Positions 34,887 to 42,800 of a DNA stretch of 64,000 nt are shown in pieces (position 1 is the first letter of the stretch; every line of letters begins with the position of its first letter). The notes beneath the pieces were generated by a model. The model did no database searches and had not been told where the DNA came from. It saw nothing but the letters and a program-made list of their open reading frames with translations. This stretch comes from CBDFLD01 sp965249005 (GTDB lineage Bacteria > Acidobacteriota > UBA6911), in assembly GCA_965249005.1 (NCBI GenBank), contig CBDFLD010000018.1, forward strand, positions 248,001 through 312,000, read 5' to 3'. The translations under genes were made by a program, and so were the position numbers.

Positions 34887-35270
34887 ATGGATTTTCAGGA
34901 TCTAGTATATTTGGTAGTTTTCATTTGGTGGCTTCTATCGTTTTTGGGAAAGAGGACACCGTCTGTTTGGCGAAAGGACGTTCCCCCAGCCTTACCAGTG
35001 GGGTTGCCTTCTTCGCAGGAACTGTCGGAAACTCAAACGGGGCTGGCGGAGGAAACGAAAAGTCCGGAGGACGAGCCGGAACGAGCCAAGATCGCCGCTA
35101 GAGTTCTCACTACACTGGCGAATGAAGAGACCCTCCTGAGAGCGCCGGCCAAGGCGACAAAGACCCCAAGGGTGCCGGCTAGCGTGCGATGCCCCGCTAT
35201 CTCACGTCGGGTAGCAGAGTCCCTGCTCCTCGGCGACATCTTGCTGAAGCCGCGGAGCCGGGCTAGATGA
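34887..35270 (+). CDS. Small membrane-anchored protein at the end of the floA operon
   Basis: 127 codons with GAAGAG upstream of the ATG. One N-terminal membrane helix (LVYLVVFIWWLLSFLG) is followed by a Pro-, Glu- and Arg-rich cytoplasmic tail (TQTGLAEETKSPEDEPERAK) and a basic C-terminus. This layout, a short anchor with a charged tail, would fit an accessory of the NfeD/FloA membrane assembly. No family is recognised; low-complexity composition lowers the certainty. Confidence 0.5.
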   Translation: MDFQDLVYLVVFIWWLLSFLGKRTPSVWRKDVPPALPVGLPSSQELSETQTGLAEETKSPEDEPERAKIAARVLTTLANEETLLRAPAKATKTPRVPASVRCPAISRRVAESLLLGDILLKPRSRAR

Positions 35271-35336
35271 GGTCATACTGCCGTGGGGGAAAAATGAGGA
35301 ACTACAGATATCCGCCACCGGTCAGCATGTGGTTGC

Positions 35337-35786
35337 TCAAGCCTCGATCGGCTTGAAGTACGCGATATCCAGGATGTCTCCCGTTCGCTCCTCGGCCCAT
35401 ACCGGCTGGACCGCCATTCCGATGTGGATCTTCTTCTCCAACTCGTCGGGATCCGAATATTCGATGCCGCCGATGAAGTGCAGAAAAGAGTTCGCCGACT
35501 CGCCTATCTTGATGATTCCCTGACTGAACGGTGGATCCGGAAGATTCCGTGTCTTGATCTTGTAGACCGTGTAGGCGACGACCGTTCCTTTTGGTTCGAT
35601 CTCGAACGGATCCCAGGTCTCAACACAGCAGATGTCACAGAAGGGCCGGACCGGTGCGTAGAGCCGATGGCACTGGGTACATTTGTTGGCAAAGAATTTC
35701 TTCTCCACCAAACCTTCCATGAACTGGCTATATTTCTCACCGAGCGAAACGCTGTAATCGAGATTCAACGAATATTTTTTTCGCAT
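35337..35786 (-). CDS. DUF35 zinc-ribbon/OB-fold acyl-CoA-associated protein (minus arm)
   Basis: 149 residues from ATG at 35786 with GGAGG 7 bases upstream; the longer frame back to 36062 runs through repeats and is not used. Zinc ribbon CTQCHRLYAPVRPFCDICC at about 35-55, then the OB fold (GTVVAYTVYKIKTRNLPDPPF, GGIEYSDPDELEKKIHIG). DUF35 proteins bind acyl-CoA and partner with thiolase-like proteins: in HMG-CoA synthesis in archaea, and in steroid side-chain retro-aldol cleavage (ChsH2 with Ltp2). It is the last gene of the minus arm, behind two thiolase-like genes, and mirrors the DUF35 gene at 42801-43265. Confidence 0.9.
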   Translation of the reverse strand: MRKKYSLNLDYSVSLGEKYSQFMEGLVEKKFFANKCTQCHRLYAPVRPFCDICCVETWDPFEIEPKGTVVAYTVYKIKTRNLPDPPFSQGIIKIGESANSFLHFIGGIEYSDPDELEKKIHIGMAVQPVWAEERTGDILDIAYFKPIEA

Positions 35787-35822
35787 AGAGGCCTCCATGC
35801 ACAGTCTCTCAGGGGAGCCTGT

Positions 35823-35850
35823 GCGCTTTCCGCTCACCGCTTTCCGACCT
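35823..35850. repeat. Heptamer array 1 (4 units)
   Basis: Four consecutive 7-base units of the type CCGCTYW on the plus strand (WRAGCGG on the minus strand), in the gap between the DUF35 and thiolase-like genes. The same core, ccgctttccgctcaccg, recurs at 37114-37130. Confidence 0.65.
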
Positions 35851-35878
35851 TCGTATGAAAGACCGCAATTCACCCACA

Positions 35879-35927
35879 GACGCGCAAAGGCGACAGCGGC
35901 TAGCGCATGGCGCTTAGCGCACGACGC
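35879..35927. repeat. Heptamer array 2 (about 7 degenerate units)
   Basis: Seven 7-base units, each ending in GCGC, GCGG or a near variant with three variable leading bases (NNRGCGC). It ends 8 bases before the stop codon of the 35935 gene. Together with array 1 it fills most of the 148-base gap. Confidence 0.55.
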
Positions 35928-35934
35928 GTTTTCC

Positions 35935-37128
35935 TCAGTCTCTTCGCAAGATGCCCAGGCAATGAAACTGGCCGTCGCTTCCTCCCCAGGCGTGAGCCAG
36001 CCCGAGGCGGGGCGGACCTGCGACCTGCCTGCCTTCCGCCTCGCCCCATAGCTGCAGTGCAATCTCCGCGAACCGGGTCAGCGACGCGGCGATTCCCGAA
36101 TTCGTGGCCACGACCCCGCCCGAGGGATTGACCGGAAGCTTTCCATTCATGGCCGTGACTCCCTGGCGCACGAGCTCGGGGGCCTTGCCCTTGTCACAGA
36201 ACCCGAGCGACTCGTAGGCGAGAAGCTCGAATATCGAAAACGGATTGAAGATCTCGGCCACGTCCAGTTGGTCGAGCGGATCGGTGATTCCCGCCTCTGC
36301 ATAAATCCGATGGGAGAGCTGCTCGAGCTGGTCGAACTCCGCGTATTCGCGATAGCCAGAGATGAAGGTATCGGTGCTGGCGCCAATCGCGTCCAGCCAG
36401 ATGGGTTGATCGACGAACTCACGAGCCCGCTCTTCGGAAGCCATGATCATGCAGGCCGCCCCGGAGGAGATGGGACAGATTTCGTACTCCCTCAATGGCC
36501 AGGAGATCATGCGAGAAGCCATCACGTCGTCATACGTCCACCCCTGGCGCAGGTGGGCGTAAGGGTTCGAAGCGGCATTGCCGTGACTCTGGGCCGCCAT
36601 TGCCGCCAACTCTTCCTCTCCCCAGCCGTGATCGTGGAGGTACCTCGACCCGTACAGGGCCCCGATCGAGATCGCGCCCGGCCCTAATGGTTTTTCCATG
36701 ATTGGATCCATGGCGGTGTTCAGAACCTGCTGATTGTCCACCACGGCGTTGAAGGTGCTGCCGGCAAACACGAGGATTGTGTCATAGAGGCCCGCCCCGA
36801 TGAGGTGATAGGCCTCCTTGATGGCGCTGGCTCCACCGGTCCCGCCGGTGTTTACGCTGAAGACAGGGAGCCCATGCTCCTGACCGAAGCAGGGCTGCAA
36901 ACGTTCGCCGCGGTTGGACCCCTCGAAACCGTCCACGGAGGAATAGACCGTTGCATCGATGTCCGCCAGCGTCATCCCGAGGCGATCGAGTGCGGCTCGG
37001 ACGGCCGCAAAGCTCACTTCCGAGCGCTCGCGCGTTTCCTTTCGGACCGACGTGTAGTTGCTATATCCCACGCTGACAATCGCCACCGGAACGGCCATGG
37101 GTTTTTGCGCTCTCCGCTTTCCGCTCAC
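35935..37128 (-). CDS. Thiolase-fold protein without nucleophilic Cys (minus arm, DUF35-adjacent)
   Basis: 397 residues from a GTG at 37128 that overlaps the upstream stop as GTGA; ATG at 37098 is an equally possible start (387 residues). Thiolase/SCP-x layout: VAIVSVGYSNYT at the start, VNTGGTGGASAIKEAYHLI where classical thiolases have CxSG, LDVAEIFNPFSIFELLAYESLGFC, and NPSGGVVATNSG where they have GGxxxGHP. So both the nucleophilic Cys and the HP histidine are absent. The C-terminal GLAHAWGGSDGQFH replaces the CxG motif. Ltp2-type retro-aldolases likewise lack the Cys. It closely resembles the 41366-42547 protein, which is also next to a DUF35 gene. The reaction is unproven. Confidence 0.85.
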   Translation of the reverse strand: MSGKRRAQKPMAVPVAIVSVGYSNYTSVRKETRERSEVSFAAVRAALDRLGMTLADIDATVYSSVDGFEGSNRGERLQPCFGQEHGLPVFSVNTGGTGGASAIKEAYHLIGAGLYDTILVFAGSTFNAVVDNQQVLNTAMDPIMEKPLGPGAISIGALYGSRYLHDHGWGEEELAAMAAQSHGNAASNPYAHLRQGWTYDDVMASRMISWPLREYEICPISSGAACMIMASEERAREFVDQPIWLDAIGASTDTFISGYREYAEFDQLEQLSHRIYAEAGITDPLDQLDVAEIFNPFSIFELLAYESLGFCDKGKAPELVRQGVTAMNGKLPVNPSGGVVATNSGIAASLTRFAEIALQLWGEAEGRQVAGPPRLGLAHAWGGSDGQFHCLGILRRD

Positions 37129-37141
37129 CGCTCTCCGCCCT
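37107..37141. repeat. Heptamer array 3 (5 units) across a gene junction
   Basis: Five 7-base units (consensus CCGCTYW). It spans the end of the 37125 gene and the beginning of the 35935 gene: the array itself supplies the TGA stop, the overlapping GTG start and the ribosome-site-like GGAG. Confidence 0.7.
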
Positions 37142-38273
37142 TTTCCTTTTCGATGATCATTACGGCGTGGGAGTCCCCGCCGATACCGAGACTCATGTCA
37201 CTGTCGTGGACTAGTGCCTTCGCCGCTTTGTGAGGTCCGTCCGTGAGTGCCGAGGACGCCTGGGATAGTCGAAAGAGTCCACCGGAGTTGGCCGCATTTG
37301 TGCAGAGAGTTCCTCCTGACGGATTGATCGGAAACTCTCCATCGTGAGCCGTCGCCCCGCTTTCCAGGAGCTCATGAGGATTCTGGTCTCGACAGAATCC
37401 GAGTGCCTCGTATGCGGCCCACTCGTAAAGCGCAAAAGGCGCGTTGATCTCCGAAAGAGCAATTTCTGCACGAGGATGATCGATGCCTGCCGCTTGATAG
37501 GCTTCTTGCGATGCCCGGCGCAGCGCAGGCAAGTCCCCTTGTTTCTGAAATTCGACCGGATTCGTGCTCATGCCAAACCCGGTGATCCACAGCGGTTCAG
37601 CCGGACTCCGGTGGGCGCGTTCCTCCGATACCAGGACCAGCGCGGATCCCCCATAAGATGAGATCAGAGAAACTTCGGCCTCCCGCAGCGGGGAAGAAAT
37701 AACGGGCGTGGCAGCCACGTCGTCGGCCGATAGTGCCCGGCGAAAGTGAGCGTAGCGATTCTGGGCTCCTGCCGCGTAGTTCTTGGCCGCGATGCGCGCC
37801 GTGTCTCCCTCGGGGACATCACGCCTCGCATGGTACGCGCTTGCGAAAAGCGCGCAGGAGTTGATGAAGTTGAACCCGACGGAGTGGCCAAAAAGCGGGT
37901 GGCTGCTGAAATTGGAAACCGTCAGCCGGTCCGTACTCACGGCGTCCACGGAGCTGACCACGGCCACGTCACTCGCACCGCATAGTATGCTGGCGCAGGC
38001 TGAGATGACGGCGAAAAGCCCGCCGTTTTGAACCCGCGTCCCGTCACGCCCGTATCCACCCGCCGCCGGTTGCAAGATGCCGTTGCTGATGGTGACGCCG
38101 TCGAAGAGGTCCATGGTCGAGTTATGGACGGAGGTGATTTCATCTCGCGCGATGCCGGCCATCTCGCGTGCACGCTGAGCTACGAGAAAGCCGAGGTCTT
38201 CACTCGAGTGAACGGTTTCTGCGGCGTAGGGCTCCAGGGCGTAGCCGGCGATGGCGACTCGTGTTCTTTTCAT
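37125..38273 (-). CDS. Thiolase-fold protein without nucleophilic Cys (minus arm, ligase-adjacent)
   Basis: 382 residues from ATG at 38273. Thiolase-like start VAIAGYALEPYA, HNSTMDLFDGVTISNG, RVQNGGLFAVISACASIL in place of the CxSG nucleophile region, SLISSYGGSALVLVSEERA, AEIALSEINAPFALYEWAAYEALGF and NPSGGTLCTNAANSGG in place of GHP. The end, SDMSLGIGGDSHAVMIIE, lacks the C-terminal catalytic Cys. It starts 19 bases after the acyl-CoA ligase stop, so these are one operon. In gene order it corresponds to the 40205-41350 protein on the other arm. It may form a heteromer with the neighbouring thiolase-like protein, as other DUF35 partners do. Confidence 0.85.
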   Translation of the reverse strand: MKRTRVAIAGYALEPYAAETVHSSEDLGFLVAQRAREMAGIARDEITSVHNSTMDLFDGVTISNGILQPAAGGYGRDGTRVQNGGLFAVISACASILCGASDVAVVSSVDAVSTDRLTVSNFSSHPLFGHSVGFNFINSCALFASAYHARRDVPEGDTARIAAKNYAAGAQNRYAHFRRALSADDVAATPVISSPLREAEVSLISSYGGSALVLVSEERAHRSPAEPLWITGFGMSTNPVEFQKQGDLPALRRASQEAYQAAGIDHPRAEIALSEINAPFALYEWAAYEALGFCRDQNPHELLESGATAHDGEFPINPSGGTLCTNAANSGGLFRLSQASSALTDGPHKAAKALVHDSDMSLGIGGDSHAVMIIEKEKGGER

Positions 38274-38292
38274 TGTGTCGGGGTTTGATCCC

Positions 38293-39921
38293 TCATGTCG
38301 TACTGTCCCGTGAAGCCGTTTTTTCACGATACTCGGTCAGCGTCAGGGTAGAGTCGTCGGCCTGCAGCCGCACGTCCCGGATCAGCTCTCGAAGTCTCGG
38401 CCACAGCTTGCTCCGCTTCGCGAGCGAGCGGGGAACTTCAGGTACCTTGATGTAGAGCCGAGGACGCTTCCAGCGTTCGAGGTGCTGCCGCATGTGTTCA
38501 TCCAACCGGTCGCGCAGATCAGCTTCGCTCATGGTTTGGTCCTTGGGTGCTACGATTGCGGCAGGTGCCTCCCCGAATCGCTCGTGCGGGATCCCAATAC
38601 AGGCTGCATCCGTGATGAAGTCGGCGTCGAGGATGACCCGCTCCACCTCGATGAGCGAGAGCTTTTCTCCGCCGCTGGAGATGATGTCGTCGGTCCGGCC
38701 GCCGACAGTAAAGTGTCCGTTGTCGTGGCGCACCGCCAAATCGAAAGTGTGAAACCACCCTTCTTCGTCAATCGCTTCGGAGGTTCTTCCCGGATCGTTG
38801 TAGTATCCGGGAGTCAGCACATCTCCTCTGAAACAGATCTCTCCCGCGACACCGGACTCCGTTATTTCCTTCTTGGTGACGGGGTCGATCAGCTTGACCT
38901 CGCCGAATTCCCGATTCGGAGTCCCGACCCGACCCTTTTTGACTGTCTCGTCGTCGTGGTAATAAAAGGAATTGTGGGTGACACATACCGCCATACTCTC
39001 GGTCATTCCGTAAAGAATGAGGGTGCGTGCCCCGCGATCCTCCCACATCTTTTGCACCTCCGGAACAACCGGCTCGCCGGCCAGATGCAGTCGAACTCCG
39101 GTGCAGTCGAGCTTGGCAAAGCGGGGATTTCGATCCAGATCGCGGGTCATGACCGGAACCATGAGAAACACCCACCCCGGCCGATGACGTTCCATCAAGT
39201 CGATAAAGCGATCGCTATTCCACGGTTCGCCCATCATGATCACCGTCGCATGGGCCACCAGCGCGGTCAACAAGACGCTCAGGCCACCGGTGTGAAAGAG
39301 GTAAAGCGGACAGAGGACCTTGTCGGAGCTACGCATTCCGGCCCAATGCGCGCCGCTCATGTATGACGTGATGAGTGAACCATGCGGAAGCATGGCTCCC
39401 TTCGATGGTCCTGTGGTTCCGGTGGTGAAGTTGATGATGGCAAGGTCGGCGTTCGCGCGGGGGACCATGCGCAAGGTTTCGGCTGCGCCTTGTACCTGAT
39501 CATGGAAGCTGGGGAGGCTGAATTTACCTTTCCCCAGTACCGCGACTCTCTCGATGACCCCTTCCTTTTGCAGCCGCTCGCCCACCTCGACGAATTTGGG
39601 ATCCACCAGTAGTAGTTTGGCTTTGGTGACCTCCAGATCGTGGACGAACTTGGAGTATGTCTGGGTTCGGTTGAGGGAGCAAAAGACCGCCCCGATCTTC
39701 CACAAGCCGAATAGGACGGCCACGTGGGCGGCCGTTTCTGTTGCCAGCGTCAGCACCACATCGTCGGGTCCAATGCCGTGGTGCTCTCGAAGAGCATTGC
39801 CGGTCTTGTTTGCCAGACGGTAGAGTTCGCCGTAGCTGATCTCGGAGTTGTCCGGGTTGACCACGGCCGTCTTGTCGGGAAAATCCCATGCGCCGGTCTC
39901 GAGCCACCAGGCTAGGTTCAT
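38293..39921 (-). CDS. AMP-forming acyl-CoA ligase/synthetase
   Basis: 542 residues from ATG at 39921 with AGGAGAG 7 bases upstream; the frame is open further back to 40083 only through heptamer repeats. ANL-superfamily motifs: FTTGTTGPSKGAMLPHG (P-loop A3), LILYGMTESMAV (A5), GEICFRGDVLTPGYY, EEGWFHTFDLAVRHDNGHFTVGGRTDDIISSGGEKLS in parts (A7-A8), and RSLAKRSKLWP replacing the usual PRT.NGKI.K end, so the catalytic Lys of A10 is unclear. It activates a carboxylic acid to its CoA thioester for the thiolase-like proteins in the cluster. It heads the minus arm, divergent from the plus arm. Confidence 0.9.
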   Translation of the reverse strand: MNLAWWLETGAWDFPDKTAVVNPDNSEISYGELYRLANKTGNALREHHGIGPDDVVLTLATETAAHVAVLFGLWKIGAVFCSLNRTQTYSKFVHDLEVTKAKLLLVDPKFVEVGERLQKEGVIERVAVLGKGKFSLPSFHDQVQGAAETLRMVPRANADLAIINFTTGTTGPSKGAMLPHGSLITSYMSGAHWAGMRSSDKVLCPLYLFHTGGLSVLLTALVAHATVIMMGEPWNSDRFIDLMERHRPGWVFLMVPVMTRDLDRNPRFAKLDCTGVRLHLAGEPVVPEVQKMWEDRGARTLILYGMTESMAVCVTHNSFYYHDDETVKKGRVGTPNREFGEVKLIDPVTKKEITESGVAGEICFRGDVLTPGYYNDPGRTSEAIDEEGWFHTFDLAVRHDNGHFTVGGRTDDIISSGGEKLSLIEVERVILDADFITDAACIGIPHERFGEAPAAIVAPKDQTMSEADLRDRLDEHMRQHLERWKRPRLYIKVPEVPRSLAKRSKLWPRLRELIRDVRLQADDSTLTLTEYREKTASRDSTT

Positions 39922-39978
39922 CTCGGTCTCTCCTACGATTTTGGCGTGGAAGTGCGAGCCTAACAAACTTGCCGCTCG

Positions 39979-40041
39979 GCGTCGAGCGTCATGCGTCATG
40001 CGTCGAGCGTCGAGCGCTGTGCGTCTTGCGTCATGCGCCTT
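39979..40041. repeat. Heptamer array 4 (9 units) in the divergent region
   Basis: Nine consecutive 7-base units on the plus strand, most matching GCGTCRW (for example gcgtcga, gcgtcat), the last three more degenerate. It lies between the acyl-CoA ligase start and the plus-arm start, where the cluster's promoters should be. Confidence 0.8.
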
Positions 40042-40115
40042 GAGCGGCAATAGGAAGACGACCCCAGGTGTCGAACACGTCAAAACGTCTCAGTCAGCTA
40101 ATACAGAAGGGCTCA

Positions 40116-40136
40116 GCGCAAAGCGCCTGACGCCCG
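40116..40136. repeat. Heptamer array 5 (3 units)
   Basis: Three 7-base units (GCGCAAA, GCGCCTG, ACGCCCG) about 75 bases downstream of array 4 in the same divergent gap. Short, and weaker than the others. Confidence 0.35.
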
Positions 40137-40170
40137 ACGGAATCCACTTCTCCCGTTGCGCAAGTCTCTT

Positions 40171-40176
40171 TATAAT
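40171..40176 (+). promoter_or_regulatory. TATAAT -10-like box before the plus arm
   Basis: A perfect TATAAT lies 29 bases before the TTG at 40205 and 19 bases before the AGGGGGA ribosome-site-like sequence. No good -35 hexamer is present at 16-18 bases upstream. Its position supports transcription starting near 40183, and hence translation from 40205 rather than from the ATG at 40175. Confidence 0.35.
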
Positions 40177-40204
40177 GGCCTACCTTGTGCGAAAGGGGGA
40201 TGGA

Positions 40205-41350
40205 TTGACACTGCAGCTCAGCATCGCTGGCGTAGCCCAAAGCCGGTATTCCGCGGGCCACCGGCGCAAACGTCTGGAGGACATGATCTTCGAAACGGCG
40301 GCAGCGGCGCTCGCCGATGCCGGAATCGAACGCGAAGGCGTCGACAACATCGTGTTGGCAGCTTCCGATATGGTCGACGGCCGTTGCATCTCGAGCATGC
40401 TGACGGCGAACGCCGGAGGCGCGTACCTGAAGGACGAGATCAAGGTGGCGGACGAGGGCTCGTACGGCTTGGTGATGGCGGCATTGCGCTTGCTGACCGG
40501 TCATTTTCATACCAGTCTCGTGGTCAGCTGGTCGAAGCCTTCCGAGGGCCCTTCCTATCTTGGCAACAACCTCATGGCGGATCCCTTCTATCACCGCCCG
40601 TTCGGACTCAATCAGATCACAACATCGGCCATGTTGGCGGGGAACTACGTCGGGCGGTACGGCTCACAGGAAGAGGCGGCAGCGGGGATCGTGGCAAAAA
40701 ATCGCGCCAACGGTGGGCAAAACCCGGCGATCGAAAACGTAGCCGCTGTGGAGATCGACGAGGTCCTTCGATCATCGTATGCGGCGTATCCATTGCGGCA
40801 ACTGCACATCGCCACTCCGGCCGACGGTGCCTGTGCCTTGGTGTTGACCACGGAGGAACGGGCGCGCGATCTACCCGGTCCGTCCGTATCGTTGCGGGGC
40901 ATGGGCTGGGCCGCGGACTCGTACTATCTCGGGGAGCGCGACCTGAGCCGATTCCGGGCGTTGGAGATTGCAGCCCAGCGTGCTTACGAAAATGCAGAAA
41001 TCACGAGGCCGACAGAAGAACTGGACCTGGCCGAAGTTTCCGAGATCACGGCGTATCATGAGCTGCTTGCTTGCGAGGCATTGGGGTTCTGCGGCCAGGG
41101 TGAGGCCGGCGCGTTCCTCGATAGTGGTGCCACACAAATGGACGGCCGGTTGCCCATCAATCCTTCCGGGGGTTGTCTGTCGGCCCATCCGGTTTTTTGC
41201 TCGGGGTTGACTCGGATCGTCGAGATCTGTCTTCAGCTAACCCGGCGTGCATCGGGACATCAGATCGCTGGGGCCTCGCTCGGGCTGGCGCATGGTTGTG
41301 CGGGATTCGCGGGCCAGTGTCATACGGCGTTTGTCTTGTCGAGCGATTGA
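40205..41350 (+). CDS. Thiolase-fold protein without CxSG Cys (plus arm, proximal)
   Basis: 381 residues from TTG at 40205, chosen because GGGGGA sits 4 bases upstream; ATG at 40175 would add ten residues but has no ribosome site and lies in a -10-like box. Start LQLSIAGVAQSRYS, IVLAASDMVDGRC, then KVADEGSYGLVMAAL where the nucleophilic Cys is expected. Late motifs are LDLAEVSEITAYHELLACEALGFC, NPSGGCLSAHPVFCSG (the HP histidine is kept here) and GLAHGCAGFAGQCH (a C-terminal Cys is kept). So of the four paralogues it retains most of the thiolase site, but not the acyl-accepting Cys. It is followed after 15 bases by the second thiolase-like gene. Confidence 0.85.
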   Translation: MTLQLSIAGVAQSRYSAGHRRKRLEDMIFETAAAALADAGIEREGVDNIVLAASDMVDGRCISSMLTANAGGAYLKDEIKVADEGSYGLVMAALRLLTGHFHTSLVVSWSKPSEGPSYLGNNLMADPFYHRPFGLNQITTSAMLAGNYVGRYGSQEEAAAGIVAKNRANGGQNPAIENVAAVEIDEVLRSSYAAYPLRQLHIATPADGACALVLTTEERARDLPGPSVSLRGMGWAADSYYLGERDLSRFRALEIAAQRAYENAEITRPTEELDLAEVSEITAYHELLACEALGFCGQGEAGAFLDSGATQMDGRLPINPSGGCLSAHPVFCSGLTRIVEICLQLTRRASGHQIAGASLGLAHGCAGFAGQCHTAFVLSSD

Positions 41351-41365
41351 TTCCAGGAGAGGTCT

Positions 41366-42547
41366 ATGGCAGCCAAGGCGGCCATCATTGGTGTGGGGCA
41401 GACACGGTATCGTTTTCAGACACCGGATAGGACCTGGCCGGAGCTGGCCCAGGAGGCGAGCCGAAAGGCGCTGGAGCACGCGGAGCTGCAAATCGAAGAT
41501 ATTGACGCCGTGGTGCTCGCGCTCGCACCCTCCGCTCTGGTCGGAGTCAACGAACCGGAGAAATGGGCAGTGGATGCCGTCGGCGCTGTCGGCAAACCCT
41601 ACCTCCGGGTCAACACCGGCGGCGCCACGGGTGGGTCTGCCGCTCAAGCAGCCTACTACCATGTGGCCTCCGGCCTGTTCAAGAAAGTTCTGGTGGTTTC
41701 AGCCGACAAGGTCGCAGAATCCGCGGACGCCCAACAAGTTCTCAACACTCCGTGGGATCCGTTCTACGAGAAGGACTTCGCGATCAACGCCATCAACATG
41801 TGTGCTCTTGCCGCGGTCCGGCAGATGCACAAGTATGGAACGACGGAGCGGCAATTTGCTCACGTTGCGGCGCGTAGCCGGGCCAACGGGATTCGAAACC
41901 CCTTCGCACACTTGCGCCGCCCGCTGACCGTGGACGAAGCCCTGGCCTCTCGAAATATCTGTTATCCGTTGAAGCTGGCCGACTGTTGCCCGCGTTCCAG
42001 CGGGGCCTGTGCGGCCATCGTGGCTTCCGAAGAGGTGGTCTCGGAAGTGTGCACCCGCCCGGCATGGATTCTCGGCACCTCGGCCTGCAGCAACACCTAT
42101 TACATGGGCGACAAGATGGGCCCGGACCGGGACACGGATCACGCCGACTGGGACGATCTTGCCCTGGCGGCCAAGGAAGCCTACGCCATGGCGGGCATCG
42201 GTGATCCGCTCCGTGAAATCTCCGTGGCTGAGATCTATGCCCCCTTCAGCTCTACCGAGATCGCGGCCGTCGAGGCACTGGGTCTTTGTCCGAAGGGTCG
42301 TGGCGGACCCGAAGCCGAAGCGGGTGCGTGGAATATGGATGGCGACGTACCGGTCAATCCGTCCGGTGGGACGCTTTGCTCCAATCCCATTTCGGCCACA
42401 GCGCTGGTCCGGGTCGCGGAGGCTGCTCTTCAAGTGATGGGACAGGCGGAGGAACGCCAGGTCAAAGACGCCTCTGTCGCGGTTGCCACGGGCGTGGGGG
42501 GGTCGCTTCAGTTTCACACGTGCATGGTCGTCGGGTCCGATAGCTAG
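41366..42547 (+). CDS. Thiolase-fold protein without nucleophilic Cys (plus arm, distal)
   Basis: 393 residues; AGGAGAGG is 5 bases before the ATG. Start MAAKAAIIGVGQTRYRFQ, VNTGGATGGSAAQAAYYHV at the nucleophile position (no Cys), SSGACAAIVASEE, ISVAEIYAPFSSTEIAAVEALGLC, NPSGGTLCSNPISA instead of GHP, and ATGVGGSLQFHTCMVV at the end. The VNTGG-TGG motif matches the minus-arm protein at 35935-37128. It is followed by a 253-base gap, then DUF35. Its likely function is as a partner subunit in a CoA-thioester aldol or retro-aldol reaction, by analogy only. Confidence 0.87.
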   Translation: MAAKAAIIGVGQTRYRFQTPDRTWPELAQEASRKALEHAELQIEDIDAVVLALAPSALVGVNEPEKWAVDAVGAVGKPYLRVNTGGATGGSAAQAAYYHVASGLFKKVLVVSADKVAESADAQQVLNTPWDPFYEKDFAINAINMCALAAVRQMHKYGTTERQFAHVAARSRANGIRNPFAHLRRPLTVDEALASRNICYPLKLADCCPRSSGACAAIVASEEVVSEVCTRPAWILGTSACSNTYYMGDKMGPDRDTDHADWDDLALAAKEAYAMAGIGDPLREISVAEIYAPFSSTEIAAVEALGLCPKGRGGPEAEAGAWNMDGDVPVNPSGGTLCSNPISATALVRVAEAALQVMGQAEERQVKDASVAVATGVGGSLQFHTCMVVGSDS

Positions 42548-42695
42548 CTAGAGGGTGCGTGCTTGCGAACGTGCGGGCGAGTTCTCTGAGCTGCTTTGGA
42601 AAGTTTTTGCGCATTAGCAGGTAGGACAAAACGACGTGCACGCGAGGCCGTCCTGAAGCATGCTAGTCATGTGGGACGGGCATGTCGTCAGTCCT

Positions 42696-42719
42696 GCAAC
42701 GGGCCCTCGGGCCCGTTGC
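42696..42719 (+). terminator. Perfect 10-bp hairpin between thiolase-like and DUF35 genes
   Basis: GCAACGGGCC and GGCCCGTTGC flank a CTCG loop, a very stable stem. No T-tract follows, so it may attenuate rather than end transcription, lowering expression of the downstream DUF35 and CehA genes. The rest of the gap 42548-42800 shows no gene. Confidence 0.5.
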
Positions 42720-42800
42720 GCTGTATCGCAAGTCCTTTAGTCAGCGCGACCGGTGTTTCAGAATCGGATGCCTTGTGGCAATGGGAGCAATGGAGAGCAG

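Noticed and set aside
35787..36062. N-terminal extension of the minus-arm DUF35 frame
   Set aside because: The extension runs through heptamer repeats and the end of the upstream gene; the GGAGG site fixes the start at 35786.
42553..42578. GCG-rich stretch after the second plus-arm thiolase-like gene as a sixth heptamer array
   Set aside because: Spacing of the GCG cores is 8 bases, not 7, and only three occur.
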